Assembly: GCA_045614605.1 (NCBI GenBank)
Contig: JAZLDH010000007.1
Span: 62,001 to 126,000, forward strand
DNA length: 64,000 nt
DNA from: Onthomorpha sp937906975
Lineage (GTDB): Bacteria > Bacteroidota > Bacteroidia > Bacteroidales > P3
Direction: 5' to 3'
The position numbers were made by a program, and so were the translations under genes. Position 1 is the first letter of the stretch. Each line of letters begins with the position of its first letter. Below the pieces are notes generated by a model that saw only the letters and a list, made by a program, of their open reading frames with translations, made no database searches and was not told the origin of the DNA. Positions 41,408 to 49,205 of the stretch are shown piece after piece.

Positions 41408-42186
41408 TCAAATATTTTTTTGTTATTAAAATATGTGTATTGACTCAAAAGATTCCAATATTGGCTGTTTTTAAAATTCAATAACATTCCATGCTCTTGT
41501 GGTTCAGTTATAGTTATAATATCATTTATAACCCTATCTTTATTACTTTCATCGCAACTTAAATTATGACTTGCAAGATAATACCAAATACGTCTTATTG
41601 CTTTTAGTTCAAGACAATTCAAACCTAATATATTAACCGTAGGAAATACATCTGCTCTATCTTCGCTCCATACAATAGAGCCATCAATTTTATATTTGAT
41701 TTCATTATGTATGTTTTCTCTAAAAATAAGCGGTTGAATAAACCTATCACCACGATAATTGTTACACGATTTTTTCGGTCCAGATGCAAATGTACCAAAA
41801 CAAGAAGGAATAAGATTTTCGTATGCTACAGTATGAGGAAACGGGGGAGTCTCTTTTGGATTAATAATAAATTCTGATTCAAGTATAATATTTCCCTTAT
41901 CAAGCCTACTATCCATTTCAAAATATTTATCAAATTCTTCTTTGTTTTTTACCTTTTGTGGAATTACATGTTCAAGGGTAGGTCCTTTCAAATCACGCAT
42001 ACAATAACAACAACGATTATCAGAGTCTTTAAGCAATATATTCTTTAAATCATTTTTAAAATTTCCCTTCAAGACACTATACAAATCAGCTGAGCAATCC
42101 TCTTGTTTATCAAAACACTCTTTAAGAAACTCTTTGATTAATTTGTGAGCTTTTTCTCGACTTTTATTCTTATCAATGTATTCCAT
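41389..42186 (-). CDS. HNH endonuclease of an AAA-HNH defence-like pair
   Basis: This is a 265-residue HNH nuclease. The zinc-coordinating CCYCMRDLKG leads to the catalytic LEHVIPQ (residues about 70-90). NLIPSCFGTFASGPKKSCNNYRGD completes the beta-beta-alpha metal site. This arrangement matches the TIGR02646-like HNH proteins that pair with AAA ATPases, as PtuB does with PtuA in Septu and retron Ec78-type systems. It lies 6 bases after the ATPase. The last residues, FDDLISE, repeat the end of the adjacent lipoproteins at both DNA and protein level, a recombination scar. Confidence 0.85.
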   Translation of the reverse strand: MEYIDKNKSREKAHKLIKEFLKECFDKQEDCSADLYSVLKGNFKNDLKNILLKDSDNRCCYCMRDLKGPTLEHVIPQKVKNKEEFDKYFEMDSRLDKGNIILESEFIINPKETPPFPHTVAYENLIPSCFGTFASGPKKSCNNYRGDRFIQPLIFRENIHNEIKYKIDGSIVWSEDRADVFPTVNILGLNCLELKAIRRIWYYLASHNLSCDESNKDRVINDIITITEPQEHGMLLNFKNSQYWNLLSQYTYFNNKKIFDDLISE

Positions 42187-42192
42187 ATACGC

Positions 42193-43503
42193 CTATTTGA
42201 GTAGCTTCACTAATTCACTTTCTTCTCCAACCTTATCAACAATTAGATTCATAACCTTTTCCATACGCTCCACATCTCCAATACCTTTCCAATAATTATA
42301 CGCATCAATAAGTTCGTTTAACAAAGAATTTCTTACAGGCGATTCCATTTGATTTTCAAGTAAACTATTATAATCTATACCATACGAATTAGGTAACTTT
42401 TTACATATAGTCAATCTATTTTCTCTTCCTAATTGATACACTATATTATTTTCATCTTGTTTGAAATTAGACAATACAACAGGAGAGTGAGTTGAGATAA
42501 TAAACTGAATACAAGGGAAAGTAAATCTTAAACGATCAATCATTTCTTGAGCTAAAGAAGGATGTAAATGAAGATCTATTTCATCTATAAAACACACCCC
42601 ATTAGAATTACAATTACCATTCAATAAGAAAGACCTATTAGCTAAGTCAAACGCAATTGAAAACACACGCCTATAACCAGCTGGCAGAGATTCAAAATCC
42701 GATTCAATACCATTTTTAAATCTAAAAACAACAACATCTGTATTTCCTCTTGAAACAACAGATAATCCCTTTATCTCAAAATCCTCATTTTTTACAGAAT
42801 CTTTTAATGGCTCCGCAAATTTCTTTATACAATCCTCAACAGCATCAAGATAAGCCTTTTCGTTGTTGCTTGAATGACCATACTTATCATTCTTCCATTG
42901 CATAATAAAATACCATTGCCAAACCAATCCACAATCACGAGGATCGTCCCAATTATAATAACCAGCAGACTGAGCAATTCCAAATTCAGACTTCAATAAA
43001 TCTTGAATCTTTTTCCCCATACTTACCTTTTCATGAGGGAAAGAATCAGAATAAAAAGCAAGTACAGGTAAATTTTCAAGACTATCATAATGTTGCCAAA
43101 AACGAATAGACTCTTTCGCATAAAGCTCCTTCATTCCCCCAGACATATTTTCTTTAACAAACACTATCTCTAATGGAGCATTATCATCTATTTCTATTGT
43201 AGTTTCAATTTCAATAGGGAACATACCCTCTTTTGACTGAGTACCATCTTCATTAAACTTTCTATTAGCATCAGTTGTTTCAAAACTCTTTACACCACCC
43301 TGAATAGTATTTGCAATAAAATTACTTTGACTAATACTTTTGCTTTTTGAAAAGATAAAACTCAAAGACTGTTTAAGAGCAGAGATAAGATTAGTTTTAC
43401 CCATACCATTCTTACCAATCAAAACAGTAGTCATCTTTCCAAATTCCAAGTTGATATTTTCGTAATTACGATAGTTTTGAAGTCTTATATTCTTGATGTA
43501 CAT
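42193..43503 (-). CDS. AAA ATPase of an AAA-HNH defence-like pair (PtuA-like)
   Basis: This is a 436-residue ABC/SMC-type ATPase. The N-terminus IKNIRLQNYRNYENINLEF and Walker A LIGKNGMGKTNLISAL are of the AAA_15/RecF type. The signature-like segment is ESLPAGYRRVFSIAF. Walker B FIDEIDLHLHPSL and the H-loop FIISTHSPVVLSNF follow. There is no TOPRIM domain, which separates it from OLD nucleases; the nuclease is the downstream HNH partner. The start at 43503 fits the -7 element at 43542-43535. By analogy with Septu it would sense phage and direct DNA cleavage. The function is inferred from family and pairing. Confidence 0.85.
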   Translation of the reverse strand: MYIKNIRLQNYRNYENINLEFGKMTTVLIGKNGMGKTNLISALKQSLSFIFSKSKSISQSNFIANTIQGGVKSFETTDANRKFNEDGTQSKEGMFPIEIETTIEIDDNAPLEIVFVKENMSGGMKELYAKESIRFWQHYDSLENLPVLAFYSDSFPHEKVSMGKKIQDLLKSEFGIAQSAGYYNWDDPRDCGLVWQWYFIMQWKNDKYGHSSNNEKAYLDAVEDCIKKFAEPLKDSVKNEDFEIKGLSVVSRGNTDVVVFRFKNGIESDFESLPAGYRRVFSIAFDLANRSFLLNGNCNSNGVCFIDEIDLHLHPSLAQEMIDRLRFTFPCIQFIISTHSPVVLSNFKQDENNIVYQLGRENRLTICKKLPNSYGIDYNSLLENQMESPVRNSLLNELIDAYNYWKGIGDVERMEKVMNLIVDKVGEESELVKLLK

Positions 43504-43534
43504 ACTCAGATTTATTTTTTTGATTATTATATTA

Positions 43535-43542
43535 CAAAAATA
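43535..43542 (-). promoter_or_regulatory. -7 element of the AAA-HNH pair
   Basis: TATTTTTG on the minus strand, with TTG about 19 bases further upstream (43564-43562). It gives the pair its own promoter, separate from the HU-like gene. Confidence 0.5.
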
Positions 43543-43565
43543 CAAATAATACTTGAATATACAAC

Positions 43566-43592
43566 AAAAAGAGGGCTTTAAACCCTCTTTTT
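43566..43592 (-). terminator. Terminator of the HU-like gene
   Basis: AAAAAGAGGG and CCCTCTTTTT pair around CTTTAAA directly behind the HU-like stop codon. Confidence 0.88.
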
Positions 43593-44000
43593 TTACTTAA
43601 CTAAGTTTTTTATGTTCAAGTCTGCTTCCTTGAAACTACACTTCTTTAAACTGTGCTTAAAGGTGGCGGAAGGCAAGAAACGACATGAAACTCTTTTGAT
43701 GCTTTCCGCATCTACCAAATCAACGCTCTCTTGACTCTTAGCCTTGATTTGAGGAATAAAGCTACCTAAATAGCCAAATTTCACCGCACTGCCATTTAAT
43801 ACATGCTTAGAAACTTGTATTTCCATAGCCTTTAAACACGCCACCACATCAGGATAACCAATAGTGGTGCTTTCTGAAATATCGGTAGCGATTCTCTCGA
43901 TAGAGATGTCTTGATTTCTGAAAATTCTTGCTACGAATTTCTCTCCTGGATTAGAACCAAAATTAATGTTCTTTTTTACTTTTACGAAACTGATTGCCAT
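43593..44000 (-). CDS. HU-like DNA-binding protein
   Basis: This 135-residue protein belongs to the long HU/IHF-related family of Bacteroidetes. The N-terminal MAISFVKVKKNINFG, ISIERIATDISESTTIGYPDVVACLKAME and VKFGYLGSFIPQIKAK fit the HU fold, with an extra N-terminal strand and a variable C-terminal tail. These proteins usually stand next to smalltalk peptides and primase-like genes in Bacteroidales, as here. It may compact or bend DNA at the nearby repeats; that is inference. Confidence 0.88.
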   Translation of the reverse strand: MAISFVKVKKNINFGSNPGEKFVARIFRNQDISIERIATDISESTTIGYPDVVACLKAMEIQVSKHVLNGSAVKFGYLGSFIPQIKAKSQESVDLVDAESIKRVSCRFLPSATFKHSLKKCSFKEADLNIKNLVK

Positions 44001-44027
44001 AACTTTTTACTTTTTTTAAATTAATAA

Positions 44028-44177
44028 CTACTTTCTTACCTCATTTTGAATCATATTTGAAAGTTTATAACCATTCTTTGCCGATACATTCCCACCAATG
44101 AAAGAGGCAATTGTGGTTAAAATCACTATTACAAATTCAATGATTCGTTTCCAATTCGGTTTGTTTTTTACACTCAT
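44028..44177 (-). CDS. Smalltalk-like 49-residue membrane peptide
   Basis: From ATG 44177 to TAG 44028 a 49-codon frame encodes a basic start (MSVKNKPNWKRIIE), one hydrophobic segment (FVIVILTTIASFIGGNVSA) and a short polar end (NMIQNEVRK). The pattern W-K-x-I followed by a VI-LTTIAS-like helix resembles the smalltalk protein family, which in Bacteroides lies next to HU-like genes. Position and strand agree with this: it lies between the primase-helicase and the HU-like gene. The function is unknown. Confidence 0.65.
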   Translation of the reverse strand: MSVKNKPNWKRIIEFVIVILTTIASFIGGNVSAKNGYKLSNMIQNEVRK

Positions 44178-44292
44178 TTTACTTTTGCTTTAAAGGTTAA
44201 TAGATAAAACACATCGATGTAATTTTCTGATGCAAAGATAAGTTAAATAAATGGTTTAATAAAAGATGTGATTTAACTTGATTTAAAAAAGT

Positions 44293-46251
44293 TTAAATTG
44301 AAATAAGATGATTTGAAATAATACCTTCTTCCCACTTAAAATGCAATGTTTCTGCGAAAGAATTTTTCAATCTCTTGGAGTAATTCTCATAAAACAAACC
44401 AATCACCCTTTCCTCTCCAGCATCACGATTCTTTGCCACCTCCACCAGAGAATCATATCCAAAATACAAATCCAACATATCCTTTCTAAAAAACTCCTTG
44501 GCATGCTTTCTAAAATCCTCATTCACCTTGTGCATAATTAACACATTATCCGCCATATTACTAAGGTCATACGTTCCTGCAATATCCTCCTTTCTCACCA
44601 CCCCAAACGACTTTCTTGGGTGAGCCACCAAGATAACATGAATACTTCTTTGACGAGCATAATCCGCCAACTCCTTTATGAAGCTGCTCTGTTGATCAAA
44701 CTTCTCACCCTTATTAGGATTGAGCCTCATACACGCCAAATTATCCAAAATCACAAGATTTATCTCCTTGCTATCCACCACAGCTCTCACACTCTCAAAC
44801 AAATGTCCCCACTCATTACCAAAAGAATTATTATACACAAAAAGATTATTCTTCAAACTTTGATCAATCAACTCATTATTCTCCTTATTATCCACGTGCA
44901 AACCCCTCGCAATCATACGAATCCAAGTCTTAATCCTCCACTGTTGCATCTCGCCCGAAAACAAACCCACCTTAAAACCACCATCACACATATTCAAAAT
45001 CATATTCTTCAAAAACACCGTCTTACCACAACCATTCACACCTGTCAAAATGCTAATACCACCCGAAGCAAAACCCCCAAGCAAACAACTATCCAAAGCC
45101 TTAAACCCCGAAGGAATCCTAAGAATATTATCCGCCTGCTCACACTCAATCATATCAAAATCAATCCATTCATTATCAACATCAATCCTCTCCTGTACAA
45201 ACTCATTATAATCCTTAGAAGAAAACTCCCTCTTCTGTTCGGAGAGAGGCTCCAATTTCTGACGAAACTCCTTCCAATGATAAGAAGAACACGAATTATG
45301 AAAACACTTAAAGCCAAGACTTCCGTCCGAAAACTGAAATACCGCAGAATCGGGCTTTTTATGCTCGCTATTGAACACACACTCATTTAGAATATATTTT
45401 GTCCCACCCGCAATAGATTTCACGCTGTAGCCGATATTATGCTCATCTAAGAACCTTTTTACATCAAAGCTACTACTCTTACCAAAATTATTATACTTCT
45501 CCGCACCCTTAACAGGAGTTTTTAAACACGAAACCACCTTTTCAAAATACTCCCTCGCAATAGGACGAATCACCTTAGGACAATGTCTAATACAACTCAA
45601 ACGATGAGGAGTCTGCTCGGTGTTTTCGCCCTTGTGAGCCACAGTTCCGTAGAGTTTAGTCAAACGAGCACGATTATGCACCGCAGTATCAATCTCCACC
45701 TGTTCGGTAGAAAAAAGCATAGAAATCACTTGAAGAAAATCCTTTACCAAAACATCACTATCCTCATCACAAGCCATATCACAAGGCAACATAATATGAT
45801 AACCATTACCCGAAAAACAACCCACAAAATCATAAAACCCATTATGAAACAAAAACTCCCACACCTTTTTTGCCACACAGCAAGCCTTTTCCAATTGTTC
45901 ATCAGTAGAAGAAGTCCCACTCTTTCTCACAGGATCAAAATCCAACATCACCCAACGTCTTCTTGAAATATCCCCATCAGCAACACTCTGCTTGCAACCA
46001 ACCAATTTCTCATTAGAAGCATTATGAACCACCTTAGCACTAAGAGCCTTAGGTTCAATCTCATTAAAAATGAAATACCAATTCAAATTAGGATTACGAT
46101 GCTTTTCAATGGCGGAAATCAAATTAGTAACATCAGAAAACAGACCACAAAAAATACGACCCTTTTTTTCAGAAATTTTTTCGATGGCGCGCACCTCCTT
46201 TGAAGCCAAACCAAAAACATTAAAACATTTTATCAATTCATTATTATCCAT
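44293..46251 (-). CDS. Primase-helicase of a mobile-element-like replication module
   Basis: This is a 652-residue two-domain protein. The N-terminal half looks like an archaeo-eukaryotic-type primase: WVMLDFDPVRKSG (acidic DxD), GCFSGNGYHIMLPCD and RLTKLYGTVAHKGE. A possible metal knuckle, FKCFHNSCSSYHWKEF, follows at about 310-330. The C-terminal half is a RecA-fold DnaB/Twinkle-like helicase: Walker A ILTGVNGCGKTVFLKN (about 400), FSGEMQQWRI, Walker B LVILDNLACM and VAHPRKSFG. Such fusions replicate phages and plasmids. No integrase, capsid or relaxase is near. The 21-bp repeats and an A/T-rich tract lie just upstream. Confidence 0.85.
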   Translation of the reverse strand: MDNNELIKCFNVFGLASKEVRAIEKISEKKGRIFCGLFSDVTNLISAIEKHRNPNLNWYFIFNEIEPKALSAKVVHNASNEKLVGCKQSVADGDISRRRWVMLDFDPVRKSGTSSTDEQLEKACCVAKKVWEFLFHNGFYDFVGCFSGNGYHIMLPCDMACDEDSDVLVKDFLQVISMLFSTEQVEIDTAVHNRARLTKLYGTVAHKGENTEQTPHRLSCIRHCPKVIRPIAREYFEKVVSCLKTPVKGAEKYNNFGKSSSFDVKRFLDEHNIGYSVKSIAGGTKYILNECVFNSEHKKPDSAVFQFSDGSLGFKCFHNSCSSYHWKEFRQKLEPLSEQKREFSSKDYNEFVQERIDVDNEWIDFDMIECEQADNILRIPSGFKALDSCLLGGFASGGISILTGVNGCGKTVFLKNMILNMCDGGFKVGLFSGEMQQWRIKTWIRMIARGLHVDNKENNELIDQSLKNNLFVYNNSFGNEWGHLFESVRAVVDSKEINLVILDNLACMRLNPNKGEKFDQQSSFIKELADYARQRSIHVILVAHPRKSFGVVRKEDIAGTYDLSNMADNVLIMHKVNEDFRKHAKEFFRKDMLDLYFGYDSLVEVAKNRDAGEERVIGLFYENYSKRLKNSFAETLHFKWEEGIISNHLISI

Positions 46252-46258
46252 AAAAAAT

Positions 46259-46466
46259 CTTTTTTTTATTTTTAATTTTTTTTCTATTGTCTTTTATTAT
46301 ATATTTAATATTATTTATTATTGTGTCTTTCTGGCGTACACCTTTGTCTTTGTGGCATACACCACTGTTTTTTTAGCGTACACTTGTGTCCGTGTGGTGG
46401 ATAAAATCACATTCAAAAGCAAAGAGAAAAATTTCTTTTTCTTTGATTAAAATTTTTTTCTCTAAG
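46259..46466. repeat. Composite repeat element, copy 2 (families B and A), iteron-like
   Basis: The 27-base T-rich string at 46259-46285 is identical to 6916-6942. After an A/T-rich spacer, four 21-bp units stand at 46321-46404, of the GTGTGGCGTACAC type; the last is degenerate after GTGTCCGTGTGGTGGA. Then CAAAG at 46420, CTTTG at 46441 and CTAAG at 46462 keep 21-base spacing. The right part is coding for the small HTH protein. The array and A/T tract lie between that gene and the primase start, the layout expected of iterons beside a melting region. Confidence 0.83.
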
Positions 46467-46660
46467 AATAAATCTAAAATTGTATAGACTCTTGATCTAC
46501 TAATTCCCGAACGCTCACCTAATTTAGTTATACTACCATAATAACCCTTAGGGAAACTTTTGATATAACTAACAATAAGAATTTCATCAGCTTTAAGTTT
46601 ACGTCTTAAACTAATTTCTAACTGATAAATCAAATCCAAATCAACAATAAAATGTGCCAT
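46373..46660 (-). CDS. Small winged-helix-like DNA-binding protein
   Basis: This is a 95-residue protein. The middle part (EILIVSYIKSFPKGYYGSITKLGERSGISRSRVYTILDLFLEKKILI) has the form of a winged helix: a recognition helix SGISRSRVYTILDLF, then a wing. Its last codons (IHHTDTSVR) fall inside the 21-bp repeat array. The frame would run on through further HTD/RQKD-like heptads if the stop were lost. It is the second gene of the minus-strand cassette and could be a replication initiator or regulator that binds the array; this is not shown. Confidence 0.7.
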   Translation of the reverse strand: MAHFIVDLDLIYQLEISLRRKLKADEILIVSYIKSFPKGYYGSITKLGERSGISRSRVYTILDLFLEKKILIKEKEIFLFAFECDFIHHTDTSVR

Positions 46661-46666
46661 AACCAA

Positions 46667-46843
46667 CTATTTTTGTAATTCGTTTTTAATAAGCCTTACC
46701 TCCTCAAGAGAGTAACGCAACTTATAACCCCCATTCTTAGGCGAGAGATTCAAACGCCTTCTAATTCTAAAAAGAGTAGAATAAGAAATTCTTAACTCCT
46801 CTAACACCTCTTTTGTAAAGAGTAAATCTCTGTCTTTTTTCAT
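46667..46843 (-). CDS. Small helix-turn-helix protein (AlpA/excisionase-like)
   Basis: This 58-residue protein starts at ATG 46843 (MKKDRDLLFTKEVLEELRIS). The segment LEELRISYSTLFRIRRRLNLSPKNGGYKLRYSLEEVRLIKNEL is a MerR/excisionase-type helix-turn-helix with a wing. Such small proteins regulate mobile elements. A TAATTTTG -7 element lies at 46879-46872. It stands first in the cassette HTH-HTH-primase-smalltalk-HU, with 6 bases to the next gene. Both HTH genes share TTGGTTATG at the start. Confidence 0.72.
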   Translation of the reverse strand: MKKDRDLLFTKEVLEELRISYSTLFRIRRRLNLSPKNGGYKLRYSLEEVRLIKNELQK

Positions 46844-47096
46844 AACCAATAAAATTTAAAAATTACGAAGGCAAAATTATACTTAAAACCAAGAACTGCA
46901 AGCCCTTAAAAAGCAAAGAGTTAAGCATAGGATTAAGAAGAAAAACTCCATTGTTAATAAATATTTTTGGTAAAAAGCCCCTTAGATTAAAACATATTTA
47001 TTACTTTTGTAACATCGCTAAGAATCAAGTTAAGAAAAAAAGAGCGGGGGGAAGAAAAGTTTTAAGATAAGGAATTGAAAACTAGGAGGGAAGATT
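46844..47096. promoter_or_regulatory. Divergent control region of the replication-like cassette
   Basis: This 253-base gap holds TAATTTTG on minus (46879-46872) for the HTH genes and TACTTTTG on plus (47002-47009) for the 201-residue gene. TATTTTTG at 46962-46969 is a second plus candidate. A strong Shine-Dalgarno sequence, AGGAGG, lies at 47084-47089, 7 bases before ATG 47097. No gene or clear operator dyad was seen. Confidence 0.5.
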
Positions 47097-47702
47097 ATGA
47101 AAACAGATAAGCACACCAAGGAAGAAACAGATGAAGAAGAAATTAAAGAGCCACTTTTGCCAAACCCTATAGAATGGACTAAGGAACTAGCTGATAAGAT
47201 GTGTAGTCAAGTCCTTAGTAAATATCTTGCAACCCCAATAACAGGTTTATTATTATACAACTTTATGACAGGTCAAAAAGAGTCGATAACACTCTTTTTC
47301 AACACAAAATTTTCCAATCCGGAGCTTGTGAGAATAGGCTTTATCATGGGAATGAATTACGATATGATGAAAGTTGCCTTTGCCGAATACAGAGTGAGAT
47401 ACAACATAAAAGGTAAACTAAATTCCACCTCTTGCCCAAAGACGAAGGAGAGTTTTATGAATGGAGGAGAAGTGGTGAAGGAATTGTTGGAGTTTTTCAA
47501 GGAGAATGATTTTCCTTTCATATACAGCAGGCAATCAAAGCAAAACAAGATAAGTTACATAAGAGCCATAATAAAAGACCGAGATGTAAACATTCAGATT
47601 ATGGAAGAAGAGATGCGTAGTTTGCAAGCAAAGATGGACTATGAGCTAGCCCGCAAAGCCAAGCTAGAGCAGATGATAGAAAGTATTGAGTATGATGCGT
47701 GA
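47097..47702 (+). CDS. Unknown 201-residue protein with C-terminal coiled coil
   Basis: No family is recognised. The N-terminus is acidic (KEETDEEEIKEPLLPNP). The centre (about 30-100) looks alpha-helical (ELADKMCSQVLSKYLATPITGLLLYNF, IGFIMGMNYDMMKVAFAEYRV). Residues 150-200 form a coiled coil (NIQIMEEEMRSLQAKMDYELARKAKLEQM). It is cytoplasmic, with no signal peptide. The strong Shine-Dalgarno sequence is unusual here and suggests transfer or high translation. It is divergent from the replication-like cassette and 50 bases before the AlbA_2 gene, so it may be an accessory gene of the same element. Confidence 0.75.
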   Translation: MKTDKHTKEETDEEEIKEPLLPNPIEWTKELADKMCSQVLSKYLATPITGLLLYNFMTGQKESITLFFNTKFSNPELVRIGFIMGMNYDMMKVAFAEYRVRYNIKGKLNSTSCPKTKESFMNGGEVVKELLEFFKENDFPFIYSRQSKQNKISYIRAIIKDRDVNIQIMEEEMRSLQAKMDYELARKAKLEQMIESIEYDA

Positions 47703-47720
47703 AATCAGAAAAAAAATTCG

Positions 47721-47728
47721 TATATTTG
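47721..47728 (+). promoter_or_regulatory. -7 element of the AlbA_2 gene
   Basis: TATATTTG, 24 bases ahead of ATG 47753, gives the AlbA_2 gene its own promoter. Confidence 0.55.
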
Positions 47729-47752
47729 CTGAGTAATAAAACCTAACGCATA

Positions 47753-49186
47753 ATGATTACAGGAGAAGAATTAGAGGAATTGCTGAAAAGCACAGAGAAT
47801 TATAGGGTAGAGAAGACAGTATCTACAACCAATATGGATAAGTTTTGTGAGGCTATTTGTGCTTTTGCTAATGATATGCCTGGTAGTGGTAAGAAGGGTT
47901 ATTTGTTGATAGGGGTAAATGATGATAATACGCTTAGTGGTTTAAGGGTGAGTGATGAATTGCAGATAAAGATTTCTAATATTCGTTCTGATGGTAATAT
48001 TTTACCTTTACCTCAAATGTCGGTAGATGTTATTAGTTTTGATCAAGGAGATGTTTTAGTTGTAGAGGTTTCTCCGAGTGTGTTTCCTCCTGTGCGTTAT
48101 CGTGGGCGTACTTGTGTTCGTATAGGGCCAAGAAAGGGTTTTGCTACTATGGAGGAAGAGCGTATTTTGATAGAGCGTTGTGCTGTTCAGTTTCCTAGTT
48201 TTGATACTCGCCCTTGTCTTGAAGCAACACTTGAGGATATAGATACTAATTTGTTTTTACAACAATATTTACCATTGGCAATAAATAAAGATGATATAGA
48301 GGATACTCGTCCTGTTAAAGAGCAAATGGCTGCTTTGAGATTGTATAATATGAAATATGATTGTCCTACTTATGCTGCTATTATTTTGTTTGGTAAAAAC
48401 CCAAAGTATTTTTTAATGGGTGATTACATACAATTCGTTCGTTATAATGGGGAGGATAATGCTAGTGATGTAATCAATCAATATGAATTTCATGGTAATT
48501 TGTGTGCAATGTTGCCAAAATTAGATACCTTTATAGAAACTTCTTTAATACAAAATAGACCTTCTCCTACTTCTGTGTTAAAGGAAAAGACAATTTATAA
48601 TTATCCTTTATGGGCTATTCGTGAGTTGTTGATGAATGCGGTTATGCACCGTGAGTATCAAAGTAATACACCTGTAAAGTTGTATCAATATACAAATAGA
48701 ATAGAAGTTGTTAATGCGGGAGGGTTGTATGGTAATGCAACTGTGGAAAACTTCCCAAAGGTAAATGATTATCGTAATCCTATTGTGGCAGAGGCATTGA
48801 AACTTTTTGGTTATGTTAATAAGTTTAATAGAGGTGTTTCAAGGGTTCAAAAAGAATTGGTTGAAAATGGTAATGGGGAAGCTGTTTTTTCGGTTGATAA
48901 GGTTACTGTTTTTGAGGTTTTGGTTAATGAAGAAAAACTTACCCAAAAACTTACCCAAAAACTTACCCAAAAGACTACCCAAAAGACTACCCAAAACCCT
49001 TTAAATATTCAAAATCTTTTAGATTTATTGGAAAGAGAGCCTTTTCTAACTCGTAAAGAAATATCTGAGATACTTGGAATGTCTGAGAATACCATTAAAT
49101 GGCAATTAAGTAAATTAAAACAACAAGGTCTTATTGAACGAGCTGGCGGACGTAAAAATGGTTATTGGCAGGTGGTTAAAAGATAG
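47753..49186 (+). CDS. AlbA_2 (Schlafen-like) putative regulator with C-terminal winged helix
   Basis: This is a 477-residue protein of the group often labelled RecG-like or AlbA_2. The N-domain (10-125) has EKTVSTTNMDKFCEAICAFAND, KKGYLLIGVNDD and TCVRIGPRKGFATMEEE. The middle GHKL-like domain has WAIRELLMNAVMHREY and VEVVNAGGL-type residues (here IEVVNAGGLYG). A linker of five four-residue repeats (KLTQ/KTTQ, about 395-414) leads to a winged helix (TRKEISEILGMSENTIKWQLSKLKQQGLIER). Coding is strongly T- and G-rich, unlike the neighbours to the left. The role is unknown; these proteins are frequent in accessory and defence regions. Confidence 0.85.
   Translation: MITGEELEELLKSTENYRVEKTVSTTNMDKFCEAICAFANDMPGSGKKGYLLIGVNDDNTLSGLRVSDELQIKISNIRSDGNILPLPQMSVDVISFDQGDVLVVEVSPSVFPPVRYRGRTCVRIGPRKGFATMEEERILIERCAVQFPSFDTRPCLEATLEDIDTNLFLQQYLPLAINKDDIEDTRPVKEQMAALRLYNMKYDCPTYAAIILFGKNPKYFLMGDYIQFVRYNGEDNASDVINQYEFHGNLCAMLPKLDTFIETSLIQNRPSPTSVLKEKTIYNYPLWAIRELLMNAVMHREYQSNTPVKLYQYTNRIEVVNAGGLYGNATVENFPKVNDYRNPIVAEALKLFGYVNKFNRGVSRVQKELVENGNGEAVFSVDKVTVFEVLVNEEKLTQKLTQKLTQKTTQKTTQNPLNIQNLLDLLEREPFLTRKEISEILGMSENTIKWQLSKLKQQGLIERAGGRKNGYWQVVKR
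48935..48994 (+). repeat. Five 12-bp tandem repeats inside the AlbA_2 gene
   Basis: Three copies of AAACTTACCCAA are followed by two of AAGACTACCCAA. They encode KLTQ three times and KTTQ twice, in the linker before the winged helix. The unit length keeps the frame, so copy number can vary without breaking the gene. Confidence 0.92.
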
Positions 49187-49205
49187 ACTAAGAAACTCTT
49201 TTAGT

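Noticed and set aside
41389..43503. Retron with Septu-type effector
   Set aside because: No reverse transcriptase gene or msr/msd-like region lies next to the ATPase-HNH pair, so a plain two-gene Septu-like system is more likely.
44620..45390. Long plus-strand frame opposite the primase-helicase
   Set aside because: Its protein is rich in Ile, His and Thr with no domain, as expected from the antisense of a biased gene. The minus-strand protein has clear motifs.
46070..46450. A plus-strand reading frame with heptads such as VFLAYTF, VFVAYTT, VFLAYTC
   Set aside because: It reads the 21-bp repeat array and the antisense of the primase-helicase gene. The heptads are a consequence of the 21-base period, and no start signal is present.
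39944..49200. Complete prophage or integrative conjugative element
   Set aside because: No integrase, terminase, capsid, relaxase or transfer gene and no flanking tRNA were found. Only a replication-like and a defence-like part are present.
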